A stretch of 64,000 nucleotides of DNA from an uncultured Actinomycetes bacterium. Its GTDB lineage: Bacteria; Actinomycetota; Actinomycetes; Nanopelagicales; Nanopelagicaceae. The stretch is taken from NCBI GenBank assembly GCA_903852815.1, contig CAINRW010000044.1, forward strand, positions 1-64,000, in the 5' to 3' direction. A program made the position numbers and the translations under genes. Position 1 is the first letter of the stretch, and each line of letters begins with the position of its first letter. Under the pieces are notes generated by a model. That model made no database searches. It had not been told where the DNA came from and saw only the letters and a program-made list of their open reading frames with translations. Shown in pieces: positions 30,006-39,787 of the stretch.

Positions 30006-30206
30006 ATGCCCCAAGGTCTCGAAGCCAGATTTGCTGCCCTGATTGGCAAACGAGTAACCATCCGATTGCATGATCCGCAGGGTGGATTTCGCGACATCGT
30101 AGGCTTTCTTGAGTCCCCCGTCACACTCCGAAATCGCCATGGAGAACTTATTGAGTTCGCACATGAGCAGATTGCACTGTGGCGAGAAGTGGTTGAAAAA
30201 AAATGA
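30006..30206 (+). CDS. 66-aa small protein, possibly a stand-alone SH3-like domain
   Basis: MPQGLEARFAALIGKRVTIRLHDPQGGFRDIVGFLESPVTLRNRHGELIEFAHEQIALWREVVEKK; TATCGT 6 nt before ATG; ATGA overlap with the next gene. Confidence 0.7.
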   Translation: MPQGLEARFAALIGKRVTIRLHDPQGGFRDIVGFLESPVTLRNRHGELIEFAHEQIALWREVVEKK

Positions 30207-31561
30207 GTTTGCGGCTCTATGACACGCTTAGCCGAACTCCACAAAATGTTAATACCGGCAATCAAAGTGTAAAGATTTATTGTTGTGGGCCGACAGTTTA
30301 TCGAGATGCCCATGTTGGAAATCTTCGAACTTTTCTGCTCGCCGACCTAGTGCGACGAGTGCTTGAATTAACTGGCAATAAGGTCGAACTTGTTCAAAAT
30401 ATTACCGACGTTGGGCATATGTCTGAAGATTTTCAAGAACAAGACAAAATGTTGCTTCAAGCTAGCCAAGAAAAAACAGATCCCTTTTTGATTGCACGAA
30501 AATATGAAGAGAAATTTCACCGTGATTTGTCTCGTTTAAATGTCATACCTGCCGATATGTATCCGCGGGCAAGTGAATCAATCACCCTTATGCATGAGAT
30601 TATTTCCAAACTCTTGGCCAGTAACAATGCATATGTCGGTACAGATAACTGCGTCTATTTTGATTCGCAATCCTTCGATAGTTACGGCGCAATAAGTGGC
30701 AATCGACTTGAATCTCTGAAACCAGGACACCGATATGAGTTTGTTGAGCAGGGAGCGAAAAAATTTCACGCAGATTGGGCGCTTTGGAAATCTGCAGGCA
30801 ATCGCCAAGAGATGATTTGGGATTCACCTTGGGGACCGGGTTTTCCTGGGTGGCATATCGAATGTTCGGCAATGTCATTGCATTATTTAGGCGAGCGAAT
30901 AGATGTTCATATCGGTGGAATCGATTTGCGTTTTCCTCATCATGAAAACGAGCGCGCCCAGAGCAATGTAATTGTTTCAAAGGAAAGCGTTGCGCTGTGG
31001 CTACACGGCGAGCATTTACTTTTTGAAGGCCGCAAAATGTCAAAAAGTTCTCACAATGTAGTTTTACTAGAAGATGTCATAGCTCGAGGCTTTGATCCCC
31101 TTGCGCTGCGACTTTGCTTTCTAGAAAATCGATACAGGTCACAGATGGATCTGACGTGGGCAGCAATAGAAGCCGCGAACACGACGCTTACACGCTGGCG
31201 GAACAAGATTGCACAATGGAATAAAAGCGAGATAACTAGCGACGAAGAGTTTCTAAGGATTATTGAGAATGATCTTGATACTCCGAAAGTAATTCAATAT
31301 TTGCGTGCAATTGAAAAGGATGAAAGTAATTCGGATAGAGCAACAATTTTTCTCTATGCTGACAAGGTTCTTGGGCTTAATCTTGATAAACAAGAGGCAG
31401 AAAAAACTTTGAGTCAAAGCCAGAGCGACTTACTGCAACAAAGAGATCTCGCACGAAATGAAAAGCGTTGGAGTGATAGTGACGAACTTCGAAAGCAATT
31501 AGAGGCTTCAGGGTTAACTATTAGCGATACTTCTGATGGTCAAAAGTGGAGTTGGAATTAA
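30203..31561 (+). CDS. cysS: Cysteine--tRNA ligase
   Basis: YCCGPTVYRDAHVGNLRTF, FPGWHIECSAMSLHYLGERIDVHIGGIDLRFPHHENERAQS, GRKMSKSSHNVV, C-terminal R..WSDSDELRKQLEASG. Confidence 0.92.
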   Translation: MSLRLYDTLSRTPQNVNTGNQSVKIYCCGPTVYRDAHVGNLRTFLLADLVRRVLELTGNKVELVQNITDVGHMSEDFQEQDKMLLQASQEKTDPFLIARKYEEKFHRDLSRLNVIPADMYPRASESITLMHEIISKLLASNNAYVGTDNCVYFDSQSFDSYGAISGNRLESLKPGHRYEFVEQGAKKFHADWALWKSAGNRQEMIWDSPWGPGFPGWHIECSAMSLHYLGERIDVHIGGIDLRFPHHENERAQSNVIVSKESVALWLHGEHLLFEGRKMSKSSHNVVLLEDVIARGFDPLALRLCFLENRYRSQMDLTWAAIEAANTTLTRWRNKIAQWNKSEITSDEEFLRIIENDLDTPKVIQYLRAIEKDESNSDRATIFLYADKVLGLNLDKQEAEKTLSQSQSDLLQQRDLARNEKRWSDSDELRKQLEASGLTISDTSDGQKWSWN

Positions 31562-31869
31562 GCTGGTAAAAGAACTGCAATTACGAGCGATAAGACGCCG
31601 AGATTCATAAGAGAAATACCAATACTGTTGCCAGAGATTAAATATTCATCATTTATTCCAGGGAAGCCAGCACGCAAAGTCACGGCAGTCCATGCAATGG
31701 CGGCAGTAATGCGAAAAGCCCTACCGCCCCACTTTCTTCCAATGCACCAAATTCCGGTCGCCGTTGCAACAAGCACAAAAAGCAAACCAAAGGGTGGCAA
31801 CGATGCGTGCAAGAAAACCGAACCAACACCAAGTAGTGCGCCGATAATGAATGAATAAATAAATCGCAT
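31558..31869 (-). CDS. Small membrane protein (DUF6113-like)
   Basis: 103 aa with several TM segments, next to mshB; family name is a recollection. Confidence 0.55.
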   Translation of the reverse strand: MRFIYSFIIGALLGVGSVFLHASLPPFGLLFVLVATATGIWCIGRKWGGRAFRITAAIAWTAVTLRAGFPGINDEYLISGNSIGISLMNLGVLSLVIAVLLPA

Positions 31870-32735
31870 TAAAGCTTTATCCCGGAGGTCAAATCACTTT
31901 CACGTCCTTTGTCATCAAAAGGCGCTGATTTTTCGCCTTTAACTAAGGTGTAGTACTCATGACCCCACACTTGCAGACCTAAATTATTTGAAAGCGCAAA
32001 AAATGGCCCGTCCAGCGCAATCTGTGTTTCATGGGCTTTCATAGCGGCCATTTTTGCTTCCACGAAATCGTTACCATCAATTAATGTAGTAACCAATGAA
32101 TCATCCTTGGCAAATGGAAGATCATCCACGCTCTCGGCACCAAAGAAATCAGAACCAAGCTCTTTCATTTTTTCTATGCCCTCTGCAAGAACTGATTTAG
32201 GCATCGTGTTCCAATAAATCTTTTGAATCTGCCACGTTGCAAGTTCACTTGCACGCATTGCTACTCGATGTGCCTGAATATGATCGGGGTGACCATATCC
32301 ACCGATTTCATCATATGTAATCAAGATATGTGGCTTAACCTCTTCAATAATTGCAACAAGTTCACCAGCTGCGCTGTCCACATTGGCTTGCCAAAAGACA
32401 TCACTTCGATTATTTGGCTCGGTATCCATCATGCCGCTGTCACGGTAGTGACCTAGGAAACGGAAGTCATTCACACCAAGGGCTTTCATGGCAATTGCTA
32501 ATTCGATCTCACGATGCAATCCCAACTTATCTTCTTCACTACTAGCTAAATGAGATAAACCTGGCACCAAAACTTCGCCTTCTTCTCCGCGGGTGCAAGT
32601 CACCAAACAAACATGTGCACCAAGAGCTGCGTAGAGCGCCATAGTGGCACCGTTGTTAATTGTCTCGTCATCAGGATGCGCGTGCACCAAAAGAATTCGA
32701 TATCCAGCGTATGAGTTTTTCATAATGACTCCCAT
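31869..32735 (-). CDS. mshB: N-acetyl-1-D-myo-inositol-2-amino-2-deoxy-alpha-D-glucopyranoside deacetylase (mycothiol)
   Basis: VHAHPDDETINNGATMA, HREIELAIAMKALGVNDFRFLGHYRDSGMMDTEPN, ITYDEIGGYGHPDHIQAHRVAMRA. Confidence 0.92.
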   Translation of the reverse strand: MGVIMKNSYAGYRILLVHAHPDDETINNGATMALYAALGAHVCLVTCTRGEEGEVLVPGLSHLASSEEDKLGLHREIELAIAMKALGVNDFRFLGHYRDSGMMDTEPNNRSDVFWQANVDSAAGELVAIIEEVKPHILITYDEIGGYGHPDHIQAHRVAMRASELATWQIQKIYWNTMPKSVLAEGIEKMKELGSDFFGAESVDDLPFAKDDSLVTTLIDGNDFVEAKMAAMKAHETQIALDGPFFALSNNLGLQVWGHEYYTLVKGEKSAPFDDKGRESDLTSGIKL

Positions 32736-33853
32736 GCAAGTATTCCTCCACGCAAATGGCGCGAATTGTTAAAACCAGCCGCCTGAATAATTTCAAGGCA
32801 CTGCGCAGATCTCACTCCAGATCGACAGTGAAGAATAATCTCTTTATCGTGCGGAAGAAGTTGCAACGCGCTTAAATCTTCAAATTGATTCTTAGGAATA
32901 AGAATGGAGTTGGGAATCCGTGATTGTTCAAACTCGGAAGGCTCGCGTACGTCGATGAGTACAAACTCTTCACCGTTGACGAATTTATCCTGCAACCCTT
33001 GAGCTGAAATTTCTAGTGAGTTTCTGACTCCACAAAATTCTTCATAGTCCTCTAGCAACGCTGCTTGGGTTGATTGAGCGCTGCACATAACACACGCTAA
33101 ATCTTTGCGAATATCTAGTTTTGAGAAACTACTCTCGAGAGCATCAAAAATTATCAATTTTCCGATTTGGATTTCACCAATTCCGGTAATCGCTTTAATA
33201 ACTTCGTTGACCTGCAGGGAAGCAATCGTTGAACACAACGCACCAATTACTCCGGCTTCTGCGCAGTTTTGAACGGTTTCAGGTGCTGGTGGCTTTGGAT
33301 GCAAACATCTGTAGCACGGGCCATGGGTATTCCAAAAAATTGCTGCCTGCCCATCAAATTGATTAACCGATCCCCATACATATGGCTTATTGAGAAGAAC
33401 GGCAGCATCATTTATTAAATAGCGAGTTGCAAAATTATCTGTTGCATCGACAACGATGTCGTAGTCAGAAAATACTTCTATTGCATTGTGAATATCTAAA
33501 CGAGAAGTTATTGCTTGAATTCTTATATGCGGGTTTAAATCAGTTAACTTCTCTTTGGCTACTTCCGCTTTATTTTTTCCAATATCTCTTGTTCCAAAAA
33601 GAATTTGCCGGTGTAAATTGCTCTCATCAACTACATCAAAATCCATTACTCCAATATTTCCAACACCGGCTGCAGCTAAATAAAGCAGCACTGGTGAACC
33701 TAGTCCTCCCGCACCAACGCATAAAACTCGTGCGGCATTCAAGCGTTCTTGGCCTTGCATAGAAAAATCGGCGATTACTGTCTGGCGGATATAGCGGAGC
33801 TTTTGCGCATCACTTAAAGCCAGTCCGGTTCCAATTAAAGGAGCGATTTTCAT
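32720..33853 (-). CDS. moeZ: MoeZ/MoeBR-type ThiF adenylyltransferase with C-terminal rhodanese
   Basis: Start at MKIAPLIGTGLALSDAQKLRYIRQ (33853). VLCVGAGGLGSPVLLYLAAAGVG; rhodanese CRSGVRSA. Confidence 0.92.
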   Translation of the reverse strand: MKIAPLIGTGLALSDAQKLRYIRQTVIADFSMQGQERLNAARVLCVGAGGLGSPVLLYLAAAGVGNIGVMDFDVVDESNLHRQILFGTRDIGKNKAEVAKEKLTDLNPHIRIQAITSRLDIHNAIEVFSDYDIVVDATDNFATRYLINDAAVLLNKPYVWGSVNQFDGQAAIFWNTHGPCYRCLHPKPPAPETVQNCAEAGVIGALCSTIASLQVNEVIKAITGIGEIQIGKLIIFDALESSFSKLDIRKDLACVMCSAQSTQAALLEDYEEFCGVRNSLEISAQGLQDKFVNGEEFVLIDVREPSEFEQSRIPNSILIPKNQFEDLSALQLLPHDKEIILHCRSGVRSAQCLEIIQAAGFNNSRHLRGGILAWESL

Positions 33854-33935
33854 AGGCTGGTAATTCTGCCGTACTGACGCATCTGCGGCTACACCTATTA
33901 GCGAAATTGGCATGACAACCTCTACGATTACGCTA

Positions 33936-34547
33936 ATGAGTAATCTTGATGCATCAAACAAGGCGCGCTTGCCACGTGATGAGCGACGAGCACTACTGCT
34001 CTCTGCGGCATTAGAAGTTTTCACGGCTGCTGGATATCACTCGGCGGCTATGGATGAAATTGCGGATCGCGCAAATGTAAGTAAGCCAGTTCTGTATCAA
34101 CATTTTCCATCAAAACTTGAACTTTATCTTGCAGTACTTGATTTACACATTGACTCACTTGTATTTGAGATACAAAAAGCAATCGCTTCTACTCCAGATA
34201 ATGCAAACCGTGTGCATGCAACGGTCGATGCTTACTTTGCATTTATTGAAAAGGAAGGTGAAGCTTTTCGTTTGCTTTTCGAGAGCGATATGAGCGTCGA
34301 ACCCGCAGTTCGCGAACGTCTTAACCGAATGACTTATGACTGCGCTGCAGCGGCAAGTGCGGTAATTTCAATTGATACTGGTTTGCCTAAAGAGGCTTCA
34401 ATGCTCCTAGGTGTTGGAATGATTGGTTATGCCCAAGTAACTGCACGACACTGGTTAGACCGTGATAGCGCACTTACTCGTGAACAAGCAGTTGAATTAG
34501 TAAACAACCTCATGTGGAGAGGTATTTCAGGTTTTCCGCGCAATTAA
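33936..34547 (+). CDS. TetR family transcriptional regulator
   Basis: ALEVFTAAGYHSAAMDEIADRANVSKPVLYQHFPSKLELY; TACGAT 7 nt before ATG 33936 supports this start over 33912. Confidence 0.9.
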   Translation: MSNLDASNKARLPRDERRALLLSAALEVFTAAGYHSAAMDEIADRANVSKPVLYQHFPSKLELYLAVLDLHIDSLVFEIQKAIASTPDNANRVHATVDAYFAFIEKEGEAFRLLFESDMSVEPAVRERLNRMTYDCAAAASAVISIDTGLPKEASMLLGVGMIGYAQVTARHWLDRDSALTREQAVELVNNLMWRGISGFPRN

Positions 34548-34621
34548 CTCCGATAGGATTACATGTATGAGCTCCATTATTTTTAGAATTTCTTGCAATA
34601 AAATCTCTGGCGCCGCATAAA

Positions 34622-35956
34622 GTGTCAAAAACTTTCGCAGAACTTCCACTTCGCCCAGAGACAATTGAGGCACTTCATGCCCACGGCTTCATTGCACCTT
34701 TTGCAATTCAAGAGATGGTGTTACCCATTGCCCTCAGTGATGGCGATGTCATTGGTCAAGCTAAGACAGGTACTGGAAAGACTCTTGCATTTGGAGTTCC
34801 CGTTATTGAACGCGTCATTGCACCTAATGACAGCGAGTGGAGTTCATTTGAACACAAAGGAATGCCACAAGTATTAATTGTCGTTCCTACGCGCGAACTG
34901 TGTACTCAGGTCACCAGAGATATTGAAGAGCTTGCTAGCAATCGAGGAATTAGAACTTTAGCGGTTTATGGTGGCCGTGCATTTGAACCACAAATAGATG
35001 CACTTCTTGCTGGCGTTGAAATCGTGGTTGGTACACCAGGTCGACTTCTAGATTTGTCACGTCAAGGTCAGTTGAAATTAAAGCAAGTTTCTCGTTTGGT
35101 ATTGGATGAAGCCGATGAGATGTTGGATCTAGGTTTTCTGCCTGATGTTGAAAAGATTTTAGCTAACACTCCCAACCGAGTTCAGACAATGCTTTTTTCA
35201 GCAACGATGCCTGGCGACATTATTGCTTTGGCACGTAGATTTATGAACCAGCCGATTCATATTCGCACTCAAGATAGTGAAGATGAAGGCGCTGTCGTTA
35301 CTCGCATTAAGCAGCATGTTCTTCGCGCACATGCAATGGATAAAATTGAAATGCTCGCTCGCATTTTGCAAGCACAAGGTCGTGGACCAACAATGGTTTT
35401 CTGTCGCACAAAGCGCACATGCCAAAAAACTGCTGAAGAGTTATTAGAGCGCGGTTTTAAAGCTGCGCCTATCCATGGAGATTTAGGACAAAGCGCACGT
35501 GAAAAAGCTTTGGCCGATTTTAAGAATGGAAAATCAGATGTGTTGGTGGCAACTGATGTTGCCGCGCGTGGAATTGATATCGATGGAATAACTCACGTGA
35601 TTAACTATCAGTGCCCAGAAGATGAAAAGACTTATGTTCACCGAATCGGTCGAACTGCCCGCGCTGGGGCTCATGGAATTGCCGTGACTTTTGTCGATTG
35701 GGATGAATTAGCGCGCTGGAAGATGATCAACCAAACTTTAGATTTAGGTTTAGCTGAACCTGAAGAAACCTACTCATCATCTGCTCACCTTTATGAAGTG
35801 ATGGATATTCCTGCTGGATCAACTGGGCGAATTACAAAAGCTAAACCAGAAATCAAAAAAGAGAGCGTAAAGAAAGAAAGTGTAAAGAAAGTTGAAGCAC
35901 CGAAAGTTAGAACTGAAAGAACTCGTACGCGGACTAAGAAGTTTAAAGAAAGCTAA
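34622..35956 (+). CDS. DEAD-box RNA helicase
   Basis: Q motif, GQAKTGTGKTLAFGVPV, VLDEADEML, SAT, ATDVAARGIDI, HRIGRTARAG; basic repetitive tail; GTG start. Confidence 0.95.
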   Translation: MSKTFAELPLRPETIEALHAHGFIAPFAIQEMVLPIALSDGDVIGQAKTGTGKTLAFGVPVIERVIAPNDSEWSSFEHKGMPQVLIVVPTRELCTQVTRDIEELASNRGIRTLAVYGGRAFEPQIDALLAGVEIVVGTPGRLLDLSRQGQLKLKQVSRLVLDEADEMLDLGFLPDVEKILANTPNRVQTMLFSATMPGDIIALARRFMNQPIHIRTQDSEDEGAVVTRIKQHVLRAHAMDKIEMLARILQAQGRGPTMVFCRTKRTCQKTAEELLERGFKAAPIHGDLGQSAREKALADFKNGKSDVLVATDVAARGIDIDGITHVINYQCPEDEKTYVHRIGRTARAGAHGIAVTFVDWDELARWKMINQTLDLGLAEPEETYSSSAHLYEVMDIPAGSTGRITKAKPEIKKESVKKESVKKVEAPKVRTERTRTRTKKFKES

Positions 35957-36564
35957 TTAGTAACAAATACTCGGATTGCATCAACAAGCATTTGAACTGC
36001 AATAGCTGCAAGCAACAAGCCAGCAATTCGAGCTACAAGCGTCACGCCTGATTCTTTTATTACTTTCATAATTGTTGTTGATGCCATAAGTGCTGCAGCA
36101 ATTGCAATATGGACTGCTACAACCGCGCCAACCAAACCAAATGCCATTGCGGTGCCGTGAATCTGTTGTACGAAAATCATCGTTGCAACAATTGCTCCTG
36201 GGCCGGCAAGAAGCGGAGTACCTAGTGGAACTAGCGCAATATTTGCATCTCCACTTTCGCTCCTTCCGCTTCCTTTTCCACCGGTGAGTAAATCAAGTGA
36301 AATTAAAAGCAGAAGTAATGCACCGGCAGCCTGCATTGCCGCAATAGAGACATTGAGATAACTCAGAATTAATCTGCCAAACAGCGCAAAAATTGAAATA
36401 ACGATGAGTGAAACACCTGCAGCTTTAAGCGCTAAAACTCTACGTTCTTTCGCTGATTTATCGGCTACCAAAGCTAAAAATATTGGGGTGGCCCCTGGTG
36501 GATCCATGATGACAAAAAGGGTGACAAAACTCTGAACTGCGAAAGTCATCGCACTAATTTTCAT
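35953..36564 (-). CDS. MarC family integral membrane protein
   Basis: MKISAMTFAVQSFVTLFVIMDPPGATPIFLALV...GSGRSESGDANIALVPLGTPLLAGPGAI. Confidence 0.9.
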   Translation of the reverse strand: MKISAMTFAVQSFVTLFVIMDPPGATPIFLALVADKSAKERRVLALKAAGVSLIVISIFALFGRLILSYLNVSIAAMQAAGALLLLLISLDLLTGGKGSGRSESGDANIALVPLGTPLLAGPGAIVATMIFVQQIHGTAMAFGLVGAVVAVHIAIAAALMASTTIMKVIKESGVTLVARIAGLLLAAIAVQMLVDAIRVFVTN

Positions 36565-37406
36565 GCCCACACAACCCTTCTTTGATCTGCTTGTGATTCA
36601 AGACGTTCCCATTGCGCTGGATCTGTATGGAATTCGGCCAACGCGTTGAGTTTACCGTTACCGTGGTAGTCACTGGCACCAGTAATTACTAAGTCCAACT
36701 CTTTAGCAATAGTGCGCAACATATTTCGCTCATCTGGATTTTGATCTCTGTGATCAACTTCTATTCCATTTAATCCTGCAGCAACTAAACCTTCGAAATC
36801 TTGTGCAGTAAGAGTTTTCCCTCGGAGCGAGGCAAATGGATGTGCGATAACTGCAACCCCTCCTGCGCTTCGAATCATTGCAATTGTTTCTGCTGGAGTT
36901 GGCGCAGCGTGTGAAACATAAAATTCAGAGTCATTATTGAGCATTCCGTTAAAAGCTTCTTCTCGTGAATTAATTATTCCCTTAATTACTAAAGCATCAG
37001 CTAAGTGCGGCCGACCAAGAGTTGCACCTTCTGGCCGAGCATTTTCAACGTCTTCGATTGAAATATCGATTCCTGCCATCTGCATCTTCTCAATCATTTT
37101 TCGCATGCGCGGCATACGCCCGTCACGGGTTTCTTCCAACATTTCCTGCATACCTTTGTGGTTGCCATCAAAGAGAAGTCCAAGCATGTGCACGCTAATT
37201 CCATCGGTAGTTAAGCAAGATATTTCACTGCCAAGAGCTAATCCTAAATTTGCGCGCAAAGTTTGCGCCGCCTCTTGCCATCCAGATGTTGTGTCATGAT
37301 CTGTCAAACCTAATATTGTTAAACCTTGCGCGATTGCTTTATTAACTAATTCGCGGGGGCTGTCAGTGCCATCACTTTTATTGGTGTGAGTATGCAAATC
37401 AATCAT
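36561..37406 (-). CDS. PHP-domain metal-dependent phosphoesterase
   Basis: MIDLHTHTNKSDGTDSPRELV, LGLTDHDTTSGW, VIAHPFA, TGASDYHG. Confidence 0.93.
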   Translation of the reverse strand: MIDLHTHTNKSDGTDSPRELVNKAIAQGLTILGLTDHDTTSGWQEAAQTLRANLGLALGSEISCLTTDGISVHMLGLLFDGNHKGMQEMLEETRDGRMPRMRKMIEKMQMAGIDISIEDVENARPEGATLGRPHLADALVIKGIINSREEAFNGMLNNDSEFYVSHAAPTPAETIAMIRSAGGVAVIAHPFASLRGKTLTAQDFEGLVAAGLNGIEVDHRDQNPDERNMLRTIAKELDLVITGASDYHGNGKLNALAEFHTDPAQWERLESQADQRRVVWA

Positions 37407-38314
37407 GAGGTTAACTCCGTTTGAGAATTTCTAGATCTAGTAACAACTAAAACACAACCAATCAAAATCAAAGCAATTCCAGGCAAGATTCCAAGTGGCG
37501 GCTTCTGCCCCATCCACCAAATCGCAAGTAATGAACTGACTGGAACTTCAAAAAAGATTATTAAGGAAACTATCGCTGGAGAAACTCGCTTGAGTGCAGC
37601 GTTAAACATCGAATGTCCAAGAATCTGGGCTCCGAAAACTAGTCCTAATAAAATCCACCATTCGCGCGCGGAAAAATGCAGTACGGGCATTCCCATGACA
37701 AGAGCCATTGGTAGCGCAGTAATCGCGCACACGAAATAACAGATCGATGTGTAAACGGTTGTTTCAATACTTCGTTGAGCTCTAGAGCCAGCCATCATGT
37801 AGAGCGCGGCAAGAGCTGCAGAAATAAGCGCGGCCAGATCTCCAAGAAAAGTTCGAAGTGAAATGTGTAAATCGATTCCAGAGATGAGAAGCACTCCAGA
37901 AAAACTTACGACCATTCCAAACCACGCTTTAGATGGAATATGTCCACCGCTGAGCTTTACAAACATTGCAGCAAAGATTGGTTGCAATGCAACCAGAGCA
38001 GTACCTGATGCAACACTTGTCCAGCGCATCGCAAGGAAAAAACCAACAAAGTGCAGGGCAAGAACTACACCTGCGACAATTGCCCATTTCACGCCATTGC
38101 GATGACGTGGATGTTTGATTGCAAATGGAAGTGTGAGGAGCGAGCCACCTAAGTTTCGCCAAAAAATTAACGTCGGAATTGGCATGGCACTCATGGCAAT
38201 AAGTGGGCCAGAAGTTCCAATCCCTAAAATGCCAATACCTAAGCGGATGAGATCGGGTCGTGCAGGGATCGCGGTATGACTATCGCGAGTATGTACTGAC
38301 TTCTCATTACTCAT
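37403..38314 (-). CDS. EamA/DMT family transporter
   Basis: 303 aa, about ten TM segments, EamA repeat character. Confidence 0.88.
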   Translation of the reverse strand: MSNEKSVHTRDSHTAIPARPDLIRLGIGILGIGTSGPLIAMSAMPIPTLIFWRNLGGSLLTLPFAIKHPRHRNGVKWAIVAGVVLALHFVGFFLAMRWTSVASGTALVALQPIFAAMFVKLSGGHIPSKAWFGMVVSFSGVLLISGIDLHISLRTFLGDLAALISAALAALYMMAGSRAQRSIETTVYTSICYFVCAITALPMALVMGMPVLHFSAREWWILLGLVFGAQILGHSMFNAALKRVSPAIVSLIIFFEVPVSSLLAIWWMGQKPPLGILPGIALILIGCVLVVTRSRNSQTELTS

Positions 38315-38335
38315 GAGAGAAAGGTACCCAAAACT

Positions 38336-39457
38336 TTAGGGAGTAATACCTAAACGCACTCCAACTAAAGATTTACTGCGTTTAATCAATTTTTCAGCGA
38401 TCTCGAAAACTGCAATTGCGGCAGGTGATTGCGGTTCAGATTCAACAATTGGTACGCCTTCATCTCCGCCAGTACGAAGTGCTGGACTGAAAGCAATTTT
38501 TCCGAGCAATGCAACATCACTTCCCACCAGGGCTGATAAGCGTCTGGAAGTTTCTTCTCCGCCGCCTTCACCAAATAGTGAAATAGTTTGGCCACATGAT
38601 GGGCATGGGAACTCTGACATATTTTCAATAACACCAATTACTCGTTGGTGAATTTGATGCGCAATTCGGCCGGCACGTTCTGCAACTTCGGCTGCAGCAA
38701 CTTGTGGAGTAGTCACTACAAGAATTTCAGAATTTGGAATTAATTGACCAAGTGAAATTGCTAGATCGCCAGTTCCTGGTGGCAAATCGATTAGTAAAAT
38801 ATCTAAATCTCCCCAGTATGCATCTGAGAGCAACTGCTCAAGAACTCTATGCAATAACGGTCCACGATAAGCCACTGGATCAGAGCGCTCTGGCTTAAAC
38901 ATCTCCATCGAAACGGTTTTTACTCCGAAAGACTCAAGCGGAATAAAGAGTTGATCGATTGCAGTGGGGCGTTGCCCCATTAAGCCCATCAACCGTGGAA
39001 TTGAGTGACCGTAAACATCGGCATCAAGAATTCCAACTCGCAAACCTTTTTTAGCAAAAGCAATGGCTAAATTCGCAGTGACTGAAGATTTTCCAACACC
39101 ACCTTTTCCAGATGCAATTCCAATCACACGGGTTAGTGATTCAGGTTGCGCAAATGGAATCGTTTTTTCTCGGCCGTTGCGTACAACTTTCTTTACATTA
39201 TCTCTTTGATCTTGCGACATCACGCCAAAACTAAGCGAAACGTTTTTTACACCTTCGATAGCAAATAAAGCTTTAGTTACATCATTGCGCAATCGATCTT
39301 GCATGGGACAGCCAGAAATGGTCAACAGGATCTTTACTGTGACATCACCTTTTTCTTCACTTAAATCTTCAACCATTCCAAGATCGGTAATTGAACGGTG
39401 TAATTCAGGATCTTGAACGGTGGTGAGTGCCTCAGCTAGTTGATCTATAAGGCTCAT
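38336..39457 (-). CDS. mrp: Mrp/NBP35 family Fe-S carrier ATPase
   Basis: N-terminal DUF59/MIP18-like domain, IASGKGGVGKSSVTANLAIAFA, CPSCGQ. Confidence 0.95.
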   Translation of the reverse strand: MSLIDQLAEALTTVQDPELHRSITDLGMVEDLSEEKGDVTVKILLTISGCPMQDRLRNDVTKALFAIEGVKNVSLSFGVMSQDQRDNVKKVVRNGREKTIPFAQPESLTRVIGIASGKGGVGKSSVTANLAIAFAKKGLRVGILDADVYGHSIPRLMGLMGQRPTAIDQLFIPLESFGVKTVSMEMFKPERSDPVAYRGPLLHRVLEQLLSDAYWGDLDILLIDLPPGTGDLAISLGQLIPNSEILVVTTPQVAAAEVAERAGRIAHQIHQRVIGVIENMSEFPCPSCGQTISLFGEGGGEETSRRLSALVGSDVALLGKIAFSPALRTGGDEGVPIVESEPQSPAAIAVFEIAEKLIKRSKSLVGVRLGITP

Positions 39458-39759
39458 ATTATTTCTGGGTCAATCTTTGCAGTTGGGCGAGGTGCCTTTG
39501 GTGCTGGAGTTTCATCTAAAAGATCACCTAACTGTTTTTTCACAAAAGTTTTAGGATGTAAATCCTGTGGCTGCAAATTTTCAAAGCCTGGACCGAGATT
39601 TTCTCGAAGTTCTGCCGTTGCTGAAGTTGCAAGGGCTCGAATTTTCTTAATCCATTGGGCAGCTTCAACGGCAGCTTTTGGTAAGCGCTCAGGACCAAGT
39701 AAAATCATTCCAAGAATTGCTAAGCCGAAGATTTCACCGGCGCCAATATCAAAGAACAT
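39454..39759 (-). CDS. tatB: Sec-independent translocase TatB-like
   Basis: MFFDIGAGEIFGLAILGMILLGPERLPKAAVEAAQWIKKIRALA; between htrA and mrp. Confidence 0.9.
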   Translation of the reverse strand: MFFDIGAGEIFGLAILGMILLGPERLPKAAVEAAQWIKKIRALATSATAELRENLGPGFENLQPQDLHPKTFVKKQLGDLLDETPAPKAPRPTAKIDPEII

Positions 39760-39787
39760 GCGTCAAAGCCTACCTGCAATGGCCCAA

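Noticed and set aside
30600-31043. 147-aa minus-strand ORF
   Set aside because: Lies inside cysS on the opposite strand; no support beyond absence of stops.
30203-31561. MshC (mycothiol ligase) because of nearby mshB
   Set aside because: Catalytic N-terminal motif is CCGPTVYRDAHVGN and the C-terminal anticodon-binding-like tail is present, both typical of CysRS rather than MshC.
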